Source: Dromiciops gliroides (lineage: Eukaryota > Chordata > Mammalia > Microbiotheria > Microbiotheriidae). Taken from it: a stretch of DNA of 64,000 nucleotides. This document shows, one piece after another, positions 34,501 through 45,240 of the stretch (its first letter is position 1; every line of letters begins with the position of its first letter). The position numbers and the translations under genes were made by a program. The notes below the pieces were generated by a model. The model was not told where the DNA came from and made no database searches. It saw only the letters and a program-made list of their open reading frames with translations. The stretch lies in contig NC_057862.1 in NCBI RefSeq assembly GCF_019393635.1, positions 679,380,814 through 679,444,813 on the forward strand, given 5' to 3'.

Positions 34501-37500
34501 TTTGACCCGGAAACAGAAGTCTGATTGAACTCTGATTCTGTATGGTCGGAAGTTTGGCGTGCTTTTAACCCCTCGCCCCACTGGGCCACCACCACTTGAT
34601 TCAGCCCACTGGTTTAGAACCAGGGCGCTTTGTCCCAACTCCAGCAGATACTGCCTCCACTTCACCCCGGCCTACCTCCGAACCGCCCTCACCAGTCCGT
34701 GATCGGGAGCCTCAGAAGCTGCTGGTGCTGAAGACTCCTGACATGTGCTGGAAGCAGTGTCCTGGCTGGGTCCGTACCGCATGCTGAGCTGTTCAGCCTG
34801 ATCAGTAGTGATCAGAATCGCCCTCTTTTGCGGAGAAACAGTCTCACTCTGTCTTATGTGCATTAGGCTGTTCTGGGTTTTTGATTTTTACCGCATTATT
34901 TGGGCGTGAATGGACGGGTTTTATCTAGAGCTTGTGGGAGTCACAGCCTCTCCTCCGCCATCTTGGCTCCGCCCCCCTCTCTTCTGCATCTTAACGTTCT
35001 CTGCCTCCCTTCCAGCTCAGCTCATCGTGGAATTCAGGTGAAGTGGAAAAAACAAAGACAACCTCGGAGGGTCGATGGGTCTTATTTGGGTGTTATTGCC
35101 TTGTAAGCCCTTTCTCTACATTTCCTCCTTACTTATTGGTGTGGGTTATTTCCCCAACTGTTAACGTAAGCTCCCTTAAGGTCAGAGGCCATTTTATGTT
35201 TATTTTGTATTTTTCAGGGCCCTGGGTAGAACAGGCATTTCACAAATGTTTCTGATTAATCGATTCTTTGATTTCATTTGGGTGAGTCTTGTCTCCCCAC
35301 CTTGACTGTCTTTCACAACAGTAAATACCTTTTAATTATTTCCTAGGGCACAAGTGGTTCTCTGTCCTGTTTCTCACTCCCCCTGTCTCCCTTCAGCCCC
35401 CCCACACCCCCACCGCCCCCACCCCCACACTGTCACTTATCACTCTTTTCTTTAGGGCCTTGGGGGAGAGCACGGACCTGTTCTCCATCTGAGGTCACTG
35501 AGGCCAGGTGAGAGTCCCAGGACACACAGAACTGCTCAGCTTCATCCCAGGTCTTTTTGGTGTCTGAAAAGTAGTAGGCCTTCCCCTTGTGGAAGCTCCA
35601 GCCTTCGATGACCAGCTGCAGGAGGGAACCTAGGGTGGAGGGGTCAGGGGAAGAGAGGGAATAAGGGGCTTCCAGAAGGGCATGCTGAGAAACTGGCTTG
35701 CCCGCCCTCCCTGGGGACTGACGTCCTTGGAAGCCCCATGACTGGCCCCAGGTGCGACCATGGTGGGCAGAGGAGGACAAAGTCCTCAAACCTCCTGTTT
35801 TCCCAAAGGGCTTTTGTATTTGTGGCCCTTATCGGTTTCCTCAGCACTTGGGAGGTTAGCAGGCTCAGAGTTTGTGTCTGCATCTTTCAGGTAACGGTGG
35901 TGAGCTGCCCAAGGTCCAAGCTAGTGATAGAGCTGGGATGGGGACCCGGGTCTCTGGACTCCTCATCCTGTGCTCTGCCCGCCTGCCACAACTATTGACA
36001 GGGTGCTTGTGTCCGTGACAAAAATTAGGATTATGGTTTGTGGCTGGGTGTGTTGGGTCATTTTACCGTGGGGTGAACTACTTCCCAAAGATACTTGAGT
36101 TTAACCCAAAGGAATGAATCGTTAATGGCAGAATATCAGGTCTGCTGGTGCTTGGTCTTCAGGTGCCCTTATCTTTACAACAACGATCTCTAAGGTCTCT
36201 TCCATCTTTAAATCTGGTGGCCAGAAGTACCTGCCCTCCCCCAGAAACCCTCTGGGGTAAAAGCCGTTGTCCCCGTTACTCACTCTGATGGCCGTGCTGG
36301 TACGGCGGTGTGGTAAGATTCTCCAGTTGCTCTTTTAAGCCTTGGACTTCAGCATTTAGGCTGTTGGTGTTTGCCAGACTTCCCATTATCTTCTGGATTT
36401 CTCCATTGGCTTTCTCCAAACCACTTCTTAACCTCTGGGCCTCAGCTTTTAAAGCATTTGTGTTTTCCAGATCTTTCTTTAATCTTTTGATCTCATCACT
36501 GGCATTCTTTAGATGGCTATTTGCCATCTGGGTCTGAGCATTGGCATTTTCCAGACCTTTTTTTAATACCCAGATCTCATCACTGGCATTCTTTAGATGG
36601 CTCTTTGCCATCTGGGTCTGAGCATTGGCATTTCCTAAGTCTTTTTTTAACATCTGGATCTCGGCACTGGCATTTCCCAAACATGTACTCAGCATCTGGG
36701 CTTTAGGATGGGTTGTCTCCATAAGTGTCTGGATGGAAGTCTGAATATCTGCTACCTTGCTGAGCATTTGGAAATCTGGAGGCGACAGAGAAAAGATCAT
36801 GAGGTTGGCAGAGGGATACGACTGAGAAGAATCAGAATAAGAGAAGTTGGATCCTGCCCCTGGGGGCTTGGGCTTCGATAGGTGAGCCTTGGCCTCTTGT
36901 CTGGAAGCTAGGCTGCCCTGCGTCCTGAGTCAGTCATTCCAGCCAGGCTGCACACAGTGCACAATCCCTCACCCCTCCTTCTCTCAACTCAGGTTATCAG
37001 AAGTTGAATGTAAATTCCTTGAGGTAAGAGACTGTCTTGCTGGCTCGTGTTTGTGTCCTCAGCCCTTAGCTCTGTGCCTGGCATATAGTATGTGCTTACT
37101 GATGGTTTTTTTTTTTTTAGATTCATTCTTTGGACTCCCAATGGCAACCCACCAGTCTGTTGTTTGTATCACAAGAGTGTGACTGAGATACCTTTTCTGC
37201 AACCTGGTAACAGTGTACCATATCTTCAGATCCTTACTTGAATACTGAACCTGAACCTCTATAGTGACTACAAATGCCATATAGAGTGCCTAGGAGAGGT
37301 GTGCGAATGACCTTGGGCAGTTGGGATGGCTTAGGCCCCATGAAGACCTGCACTCTCCTCCAAACCCCAATACCATCTCCACTATCTCCTGGATGCTGCT
37401 CACTGAATCAGGCTAACAGGCCACACAGTCTGCCTCAGACACAGTTTTCATGTCCACATACTGATGTCTCCCCAGTAAAAGATCTGATGATATCTCCTGG

Positions 37501-40500
37501 CCTACTGCCTGGTTCCTAATAAATATGGCAGTACATCCCAGTATTGATGTAGAAAGCTGGTATGATTGGTATGGTCTCAAGTGGCCTGAGGACAGACCAT
37601 GTGGCCTTTGAATAACAGGCAGTTCAGCTTTTCTTTCTAAGGGGACAGGGGAGTGGAGGGTTAGACACTAGGGACTGGGTACTCTAGTGATTCCAAGGTG
37701 ACCAGAGGCTACCCCTCCTGATGATTTTTTTTTTTTGCAGGGCAATGAGGGTTAAGTGACTTGCCCAGGGTCACACAGCTAGTTAAGTGTCAAGTGTCTG
37801 AGGCTGGATTTGAACTCAGGTCCTCCTGAACAAGGCCAGTGCTTTATCCACTGTGCCACCTAGCTGCCCCCTGATGAATCTTAATGAGGCAGCTATTCAC
37901 CGTCATTTAGCTCTAATCATGGCCATTGTGTGTCATTGCTGCTCAACCTTATTCCTCTGGTTCTTTCTCCCCTCTCCCCCTGCAGAGTTTTCCCTCTGAG
38001 ATTACTATCTATCTACTGTACATCTTGTACGTCCTTATTGTTGTCTCTCCTATTAAACTGTGATCTCTTTGAGGATAGCAACAATATTTTTTACTTTATT
38101 TGTATCACCAATGCTTAGCATAGGGCCTGGTATAGAGTAAATGTTTGTTGATTGACTGAAGCAGAGTCTACCTACTCTGGAGATCTCTGACCCTGCCAAC
38201 TTGATGTTTCCAAGATTAAAATCCAGAAGCCCTGAAAGGTGGGAGAGAGTTGGGGATGAGGTGGGAAAAGAAACAGCTGCTCTAACTGGAGGAAAGATTT
38301 AATAAGGAGATGTAGCCAGGCTTCAGTAGAGATAGGGCAAGCCTACCAGACCTGTGAGACTACAACTTGATTGCGTTAGAGTCAGGCATTAGACAAGTTC
38401 CCTGAGGCCTGAGGGTTGGTTTTGGGATTTGGGGGCAGCCTTTTCTATCCATGGACCCAGGAAATCAGAAAGAAGTCTGTCCTGAGCCACAGTGGAGGTG
38501 AAAAGGATGTCTGGGCTCTAAAAACTGAGGTCATTATGGAATGTGCTCTAGGACTGCAGGGGAACTTACAGACAATGAGGACCACAAGGAAGGAGAACAC
38601 AGCCAGAAATATCAAGCTGCCTCTGACCATCTTTTGCTTCCTGAAGAATGATGATACTTCTTTCTTGGAGAACAAACCTGGATGATGAGAACAGTGTCTA
38701 AAAGATTTGAATATTGCATCTAACCACCATAAAGCTCAGTTTTCTTCTCTGGAAAATGTGGATAAAAGATCCTTTTGGCAGATTAGCAGTTAGAGGCCAC
38801 CAAATTCCTCAGTCAGAACCCTCACCTCTTCTCAACCAAGGATAGGTAAAAGTGCCCCTAAATAAAGGAATAAAAAGAAGAAAGATGAGTAAACAGAGAG
38901 GGAAAAAGAGAGACAAAGAGGGAGAGGAGAGGAGAGAGAGAGAGAGAAAGAATAACTTCTCAGATTCAGTATATATCATGTTTGTACATGGTGGTTTACC
39001 TGTTGTGTCAATTAGACTGTGAACTCCTTGATGGTAGACACTGTTTTTGCCTTCCTTTGTATCCTCAGTGCTTAGTGATATACCTGGACCATAGTAGGTA
39101 CTTAATAAATGCTTGCTGACTTATTGTTGATAAAAGAAATCAGGGAAAAAAAATGAAACTCCAAGTTGACTAACAAACACTGTAGAAGATTCTGAAGTAA
39201 CCAAAAGGAAATCAACAAACATTTATGATGTGCCAAGAACTGGGCTAAATGCAGGGAAGAGCAACAAAGACAAAAACAGTCCTAAGAAATGAAACTAGAT
39301 CTAGCACAAGATAGCATGATAAATACTAAAGGAAAGGAAGGAAATTTCACTAAAGAAAGATATGGTGGCATCACTAAGGAAGGTCTATTATCAGCAAAAA
39401 TGCAACAAGGCAAATTGATAACAAAAGTCAACAATGAGGAAATAATTTCATTAGAAGATGATTTTAGATTAAAAATCTATTAGCAGAGGGCAGCATGGTA
39501 ACTGTATTATGAATAAAAGAACCGTTGACTGTTAATATGTTAATATATTTATATATAGACCTAACAACATAATTACTCAATTTAAAAGGAAAAGATGGAA
39601 GCAACTAGGTGACTCATTGGATTGAGAGTGAGCGCCTGGAGTCAGGAAGACCTGAATTCAAGTATGACCTCAGACACAAGGCTCCTATGACCCTGGTCAA
39701 GTTATTTAACCTCTGTTTGCCTTAATCCACTGGAGAAATAAATGGCAAACCACTCCAATAACTTAGCTAAGAAAACCATGGACAGTCTTGGTCCCCAGGG
39801 TTATAAAAAGTCAAACATGACTGAATACAACAAAATGAAAAGATTAATTATAAGAGGATCTAGATTTTTGGGGGGCGGGGCAATGAGGGTTAAGTGACTT
39901 GCCCAGGGTCATGCAACTAGTGTCAAGTGTCTGAGGCTGGATTTGAACTCAGGTCCTTCTGAATCCAAGGCCAGTGCTTTACCCACTGTTTATTGCACTC
40001 TTGATGGAGCTGTGAACTGATATAATCACTCTGGAAAGCAATTTTTAACTATACCAAAAAAGCTATTAAATCATTCATACCTTTTGACCTGGTACTATGC
40101 AACTAATCCGATGATCTAAAGAGCTCAAAGAAAGAGAACAAGGACCCATGTGTACAAAATTTTTTTAAAAAAATGGTGGAATACTACTTTTCTGTAAGAA
40201 ATGATGAAGGGTATGGTTTCAGAAATATCTGGGAAGACTTGTACAAACGGATGCAAAATGAAGTAAACAGGACCAGGAGAACAACTTATATAATATTGGA
40301 AAGATTTGGAAGACTCAGGAACTCTCATCATTATAATGACCAACTCCAATTTAAAAAAAATCATGATCAAACATACTACCAACTTCTAGATAGGGAGCTG
40401 ATAGTGCAAATTGAAGTATATTTTATTCTTTTTTTGGACAAGGCTAATGCAAGAATTTCTCTTACATGACTACACATTTATAATGGACTTCATTTTTCTT

Positions 40501-43500
40501 TCTTTCTCAATGGATGGGGAGGAAGAGGAGGGAGGGAAGGAACAAGAAATGGAAAATTTTAAAAATTGAATAAAATAACAAAACAAATATACGAGACCTT
40601 CATGAAAAAAAATATTCTCTAGGGCATAGAGAACAAAAGTAAGTGCTGAAAATCTGGGACCCCATTATAGAATATCATACAAATAGTAACTCATAAAAAT
40701 GTGGTCAAATGATACAGGTCTTGATAGAACCCCAAATGATTTGCTTTAATAATGATGGGGGGTCAAAGACTAAATGAAATTGTGTAAAAACCCTTAATAC
40801 CACATTCTAAAATTTTTAAGACTGGCAATACTTTTTCAATGGTCAGGAACCTTTGAGAGAAGGAATGGGGTTTCAGATCTTAGAAGATAGGAAGGAGAAA
40901 ACAGACTGGGAGCCAAGAAAGGAAAGACTCTGAGTCTGAATGGGATCTTGGAGTGACATTCACCTTCTAACTGGACAAACCAGGTCTTGTGCTTTAGACA
41001 AGCTACCCTATGTAGTTGTTTGTATGTGGGGATTTATCAAAGGCCACAGAAAATGTTCTGTTTTGTTATGTGGTACCCAGACTGATGCTGCTGCCTTAGA
41101 CCAAGAAGGGAAATGGAGGCCGAGCTGGCAGCTCATGCAGCACATCCTCATTCTTGAATCCAGAGTCAGTGTAGGAAAATAAAACCTAGAATCAGAAAGG
41201 ATCTCAAGGGAATATTTTAATCTATCCTCAATCTCTAGGGAGGTTAATGTCTAAGCCATATGTTCTAGGTGCTTGTATGTTACATAAAGTTTTAGGAAAC
41301 TGACAAACATTTATGAAGTTCTTAGCATGTCCCAGCCCTGTGCTTGGGATGAAGGGTAAGCATGAGAACTGGACCCTGTGTTAGGGGCTGGGGATATGAA
41401 GAAAAAAAAAAAGGATATCCTTGCATTTGAGGAGTTAACATTCTATATCAGGAGTCAACATGCACATGAATACATATGAAGTAAATGCAGAGTAATAGTG
41501 GGGGGGCGGGGTCAGAGGGAGAGGAGAATATTATAATGGGTCTAGAGCTAGAAGGGAACTTAGAGGTCATAAATCCAAAACCTTCACTTAATTTATAAGG
41601 AAACTGAAGCCAAGCCAAGCTAGGGGACCAGAGGGCTGTAAAAGAGAACCAAGATCTAAACCCAGGACCTGTACTCCAAATTCAGTTCTCTTTCCTCTAT
41701 ACCAGAAAGCTTCAAGTGGGAAGTGGTGTTTGTATTGAGCTTTATGGAAACGAGAGATCCTAAGAGGCAGAGGTGGATGGGCGTGTGTAATCTAGGCATG
41801 GTAGACAGTCTTCAGAGGTACAGAGATAGAGATGAAATATGGATGAGGAATAACAAATAGACCAATGGGCTGGAACATAACAAGTGGTGCTGCTCACTGT
41901 CATCAGGCTTAGTAATAAATATGTATCATTGTGTCTTTTTAATATTTAAAATTTTTTTAATGGATCATTGTTAATGGCATGATTAGGCTCTCTCAAGTAG
42001 GAGCCCCTGTCTGCCTCAGATCTCTTCTCTGATTTAGCTTCTTGTTCTTTTAATTCTTGGAGTCATCCATGACTCTTTATTCTCCTTTGCCCCTCCCCAT
42101 GACCAATTGCCAAGACCTGTGGATTCTAACTCCACAATATCTCTCCCATCTGTACCCCATTCTCCATTCACACCACCACATTTATAGTTCAAACTCTCAT
42201 CAGTCACCTAGCATTTAAACAATGCCTCTCATATATCAGACACTATGCTAAAGCACAGCCTCTTGCCTGGACTATTGTATTAGTATTATAGTCTTTTTAT
42301 TTTTTACTTCATAGTATTTTATTTTCCCCAATCACATGTAAAGAGACTTTTCAACATTCATTTTGGTAAGATTTTGAGTTCCAGATTTTTCTCCTTCCTA
42401 CCCTTCCCTCCCCAAGACAACAAGCAATCTGATATAGGTTATACAGTACAATCTGATTTATTTTCCACTCAGTTACCAAAGTGATCTTCCTAAAGGGTTG
42501 GTCTGACCATGTCACTCCCTTCACCTCCTTACTCTACAAACTCTAGTGGCTCCCTATTACCTCCAGGATGAAATTTAAAATTCTCTGAATTTAAAGCCCA
42601 TCACAACCTGTCCCTTTCCTATCTTTTAATCTTTAGTCCTCAACACATATTCTATGATGTAGCCACATTGATTTTCTTGTAGTTCCTCATACACAGCACT
42701 GTTACCTCCAGACTCTGCACCTTTGCAGGGAATCCTCCATACCTGGAATATTCTCCCTCTTCACCTCTGCCTCTCGCCTTCCCTGGCTTTCTTCAAAACT
42801 CAGCTCAAATCCCACCTTCTACAGGAAGCCTTTCTTCCCCTGTCCACCAGCTGCCAGTGCCTTAAATGGTTTTTGACTGACAGACCCTAGGGCAGGGCTT
42901 CTCAAACTTTTCCACCCATCACCTCTTTTCATCCAAGGAATTTTTCCATGACTCCAGGTATATAGATATATAAAATAGGTATACATAACCTTTTACTGTT
43001 GCCAATGTTTCACAACCCCCACATTCAGTTACACATCCCCATATGGGGTCTTGACCCACAGCTTAAGAAGCCAGGCCCTAGGGGATAAACCACAGACTGA
43101 GGTTTCTGTCTTGACCTTGTCCCAACTGTGAATGGTCCCTCGGGAGGAAGGTAGGACTGGTCCTCTGGCTCCATTTAACCCACTCGTTCCTTATGCCTGA
43201 CCAAATGTCCAGGCACCAGTCAAGCAATCAGTCATTAAGTATGTTTCGAGGGCTCACTACATAGCAGGAACTGTGTTAGGCACTAGGGTTACAAAGAAAG
43301 ATAAAAACCTTCCTTAGCCTCTAGGAGTTCACTTCCTAATGGGGGCTCCATGTAAATCAAAAGATACATACAAGATTCATACAGAGCACCAGAAGGTGAA
43401 GACTCCAGCAGTGGAGGGAGCCACAGTGAGATGAGCTCAGCCCTGCCTAGGAGAGGGTCTAAGGGAAGATGATGTGGAAGGGCAGCCAATGCTGAGTGCA

Positions 43501-43622
43501 GGGATTCTGGCAGGCTCACCTTGGGGCCACAGGAAGATACGCTGTCTAAGGGCACTGAAATAAGCTTCTTGGCCTTCCTGCCCTTCCGCGTCTGCTTGTC
43601 CATCCATGTCTTCTTGGTCCAT
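28507..43622 (-). CDS. CLEC4F/CD207-like C-type lectin, six coding exons, one-base frameshift in exon 5
   Basis: Minus-strand exons: 43622-43520 (tail, MDQEDMDGQADAEG to IFLWPQ), 38677-38570 (membrane segment near residues 53-72, type II), 36775-36284 (164-codon coiled-coil neck), 35629-35478 (CRD part 1, EGWSFHKGKAYYFSDTKK to SDGEQ), 30907-30794 (CRD part 2, EFLSKRTNGVYYWIGLTY, then WYWVDGTPYNESEA) and 28663-28507 (CRD part 3, FWNKNQPDNWHYG, CVQTQVKWNDMLC, ICKK, stop). Junction phases agree for exons 1-4 and 6. Exon 5 is 114 bases where 113 are needed: one extra G in the GGG at about 30838-30840 shifts the frame inside the CRD. The QPD and WND motifs are the calcium site of galactose-type lectins, as in CLEC4F (Kupffer cell receptor). 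The LWP-type tail resembles langerin. Without the extra base about 374 aa are predicted (human CLEC4F 589, CD207 328). This is either a recent pseudogene or an assembly slip. The exon 4 donor (cag|gtccgt) is weak. Confidence 0.85.
28755..30780. repeat. Lectin intron: MIR/tRNA SINEs
   Basis: 28770-28985 is a MIR-type fragment. 29855-30105 is a + strand tRNA/CORE SINE ('gcagctgggtggcatagagg' to 'acatgactgaacaactacaa'). 30345-30600 is a related antisense copy. 29690-29725 is a TTTTG-rich tract. No other gene was seen. Confidence 0.6.
31005..31255. repeat. CT-rich low-complexity tract in a lectin intron
   Basis: About 250 bases of irregular C and T with almost no A on the + strand (polypurine on the transcribed strand). 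It begins about 100 bases upstream of the acceptor of lectin exon 5, so it lies within that intron. Confidence 0.85.
31979..32156 (+). repeat. Marsupial SINE with T-to-C biased divergence
   Basis: Recognisable from ggggcagctagggtggtgca to 'aagttgcctcacc' plus an A-rich tail, with GTTTCCA near both flanks as a possible duplication. Where other copies read 'gagttcaaatcc' this reads 'gagcccaagtcc'. 'acttactagctgtgtg' has become 'acccaccagccatatg'. By eye about 15 T-to-C and 5 G-to-A changes, against very few transversions. Confidence 0.75.
33140..33240 (+). repeat. Partial marsupial SINE with the same T-to-C bias
   Basis: 'taggtggcacagtggacaat' then 'ccctggacccaggaggcccc' and 'agcccaaatccggcccc'. 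The usual reading is 'ccctggattcaggaggacct' and 'gttcaaatccggcctc'. Nearly every T of the consensus in this part is C. Confidence 0.6.
35630..36283. other. Lectin intron 3, unique
   Basis: Intron between neck and CRD part 1. The acceptor used by frame is ccaccctag (edge 35629). A second acceptor, cctcctgcag, lies 15 bases inside, but it would break the frame with the neck exon. Confidence 0.5.
36380..36700 (-). repeat. 84-bp coding tandem repeat in the lectin neck
   Basis: Within exon 36775-36284 the protein runs in units of about 28 residues (four heptads): LGNASAEIQMLKKDLGNANAQ, MAKSHLKNASDEIWVLKKGL, MANSHLKNASDEIKRLKKDL, then two more divergent units. Each of the three best units carries an N-A-S glycosylation sequon. 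The middle units are near-identical in DNA, which suggests recent unit duplication. Confidence 0.85.
36800..38569. repeat. Lectin intron 2: L2-type tails and a SINE (37728-37873, antisense)
   Basis: 37000-37105 and 38050-38165 are L2-type tails ('tagtatgtgcttactgatgg' form). 37728-37873 is a full antisense SINE. No other gene was seen. Confidence 0.6.
38678..39590. repeat. Lectin intron 1, proximal: GA tract and L2-type tail
   Basis: 38880-38950 is GA-rich ending in (GA)n. 39010-39130 is an L2-type tail ending 'aataaatgcttgctgactta'. The 39289-39483 open frame has no recognised family. Confidence 0.5.
39595..40620. mobile_element. Two SINEs and an L1/HAL1-type LINE tail
   Basis: 39595-39835 is a + strand tRNA/CORE SINE. 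39870-39995 is an antisense marsupial SINE. 40000-40600 is a + strand LINE tail ('aatactacttttctgtaaga' matches 'aacactattctgctgtaaga' at 54580). The open frame at 40173-40469 comes from it. Confidence 0.6.
40621..43519. other. Lectin intron 1, distal: mostly unique, L1 3' piece at 42303-42450
   Basis: 42303-42450 is an antisense L1 3' end ('tttattttccccaatcacat'). MIR-like pieces lie near 41300, 41540-41710 and 42480-42850. No exon or RNA gene was recognised. Confidence 0.45.
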
Positions 43623-43679
43623 TCTGTGTATCACTGGGTACTTTTGATCCTCTTCCTATTGATGGACACTCCAAGAGTC

Positions 43680-44483
43680 TTTTTTATGTTTACCCTGTAA
43701 ACAGTAATGGAAGTAAAACTGACACATAGGTCTTTATAGGCCTATGACCTTGTGTGCAGATGACACCTAACCCCAGATCCCTGCTGACTCGGGGGAAACT
43801 GCTAGACTGAATTCCAGTTAGAAGAACTCCAGGGCCCCCTGAATTCTCAGTTGTATTATAGTGTTTCAGCTTTCCCATGGGCAATGAATACTTCTCTATT
43901 TAGATCTATTTTGATTTCTTATTCTATAGAATATTTCCTAATTGTATACAGGTCCTGTAGACAAATTTCCAAATATTTTTTATATTGTGTCATTATTTTA
44001 AATGGAATTTCTTTTTAAAAAATCTCCAGGTAGGTTTTGTTCATAATATACAAAACCATTCATGGTTTCTGTGGATTTATTTTATAGCCTGCAACTTTGC
44101 TGAAGTAATTATTTCAATTTTTAGTTGACTCTTTGGGGTTTTCTAGATAAATCATCTAGACCATCATGTGGTCTGCAAAAGACAATAGCTGTATTTCTTC
44201 TTTGCTTGTATTTAATCTCAATGTCTTTTTCTTGTCATATTATTATAGCTAGCATTTAAAGATATCCAATAATAGTCCTGGTAATGATCATCCTTGGCTT
44301 TACCTTTGATTTATTGGAAAGGACTATAACTTTTACATTTTCTCCATTACATACAAGATTGGCTCTTGGTCGTACACAGATATCTTAAAGAATGTTCCAT
44401 TTATTCCAATGCTTTCTAGTGTTTTTTTATGGTAACCGGTTTTGGATTTTACCAAAAAAAAAAGGCTTTTGTTTGTTGTTGTG

Positions 44484-44554
<71 letters not shown>

Positions 44555-45240
44555 TATATGTATGTATGTATATGTATATTTGCTGCTACATGTATTGATA
44601 TGTTTTTAAAATAATTTTCTTATTAGTATGATCTATTATAGTTTTTCTTATGTTGAATCAATTTTACATTTCTGGCTTTAGTGTATAATGTTTTCAATGT
44701 GTTATTGTGGCTTCTTTGTCAATATTTTATTTAATATTTTTGTGTTGATATTCATTAGGAAAGTTGCTGTATACTATTCTTTTTCTGATTTGCCTCTCCA
44801 TCATTTAGTTATGAAGCCCATATTTATATCATGGAATGAGTTTGGAAGGATTCCTTTTCTTCCTATTTTCTCATTTTAGTAATATTGGAATTAATTTTTC
44901 TTTGAATGTTTGATAGAATTCACTTATAAATCTATCAACTGGTATTTTTCTATTTGGGAGTTCATTTATACCTTGTTCAGTTTCTAAGTCACATTTTCCT
45001 TGATCTGTTAAATTGAGTAGTTTATATATTTTAAAAATATTTATCTAAGTTATCAGTTTTCTACATATAATTGAGCAAAAATAACTTCTGATAGTTTCCC
45101 TTATTTGATCTTCAATTGTAAATTCTTTTTCGTTTCTGATACAATTTTGTTTTCTTCTCTCTTGTTTAAAAAAATAAGACAAGTGAACCATTTATCTATT
45201 TTTTAAAAGTTTTTGTATATCACTTCAGTGGTTTCTAAAA
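43680..45240 (-). mobile_element. L1 ORF2 remnant, antisense, with (TA)n/(CA)n insertion
   Basis: The reverse complement near 44130-44180 gives a decayed FADDM-VYLENPK reverse transcriptase motif. Many stops and frameshifts are present. 44484-44552 is (TA)n followed by (CA)n and TATG units. The stretch lies directly upstream of lectin exon 1. Confidence 0.6.

Larger units (their letters stand above)
31664..34992 (-). mobile_element. Whole HAL1-like LINE (5'UTR + ORF1, no ORF2) with 16-bp target duplication
   Basis: The element spans about 31680-34976, between direct repeats ctctcttctgcatctt at 31664-31679 and 34977-34992. On the minus strand it starts with the L1-like ggcggagccaagatggcgga and ends in poly-A. 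ORF1 is split over three frames: a coiled coil (33625-34068, MEKEIKKLSAENNCLRIRIE), the middle part (FQNSQVKEKILAKQLGKKEF near 33660) and the C-terminal domain (IRIKQDLAASTLKDRRAWNM near 33580). At least two frameshifts make it inactive. No reverse transcriptase is present, so it needed L1 in trans. Two + oriented SINEs lie in the 3' part. It sits in the lectin intron between exons 4 and 5. Confidence 0.8.

Noticed and set aside
35614-35624. Acceptor cctcctgcag for lectin CRD part 1
   Set aside because: Using it puts the CRD out of frame with the neck exon. The acceptor 15 bases upstream (edge 35629) keeps the frame and resembles the CLEC4F LLQ-VLQGW junction.
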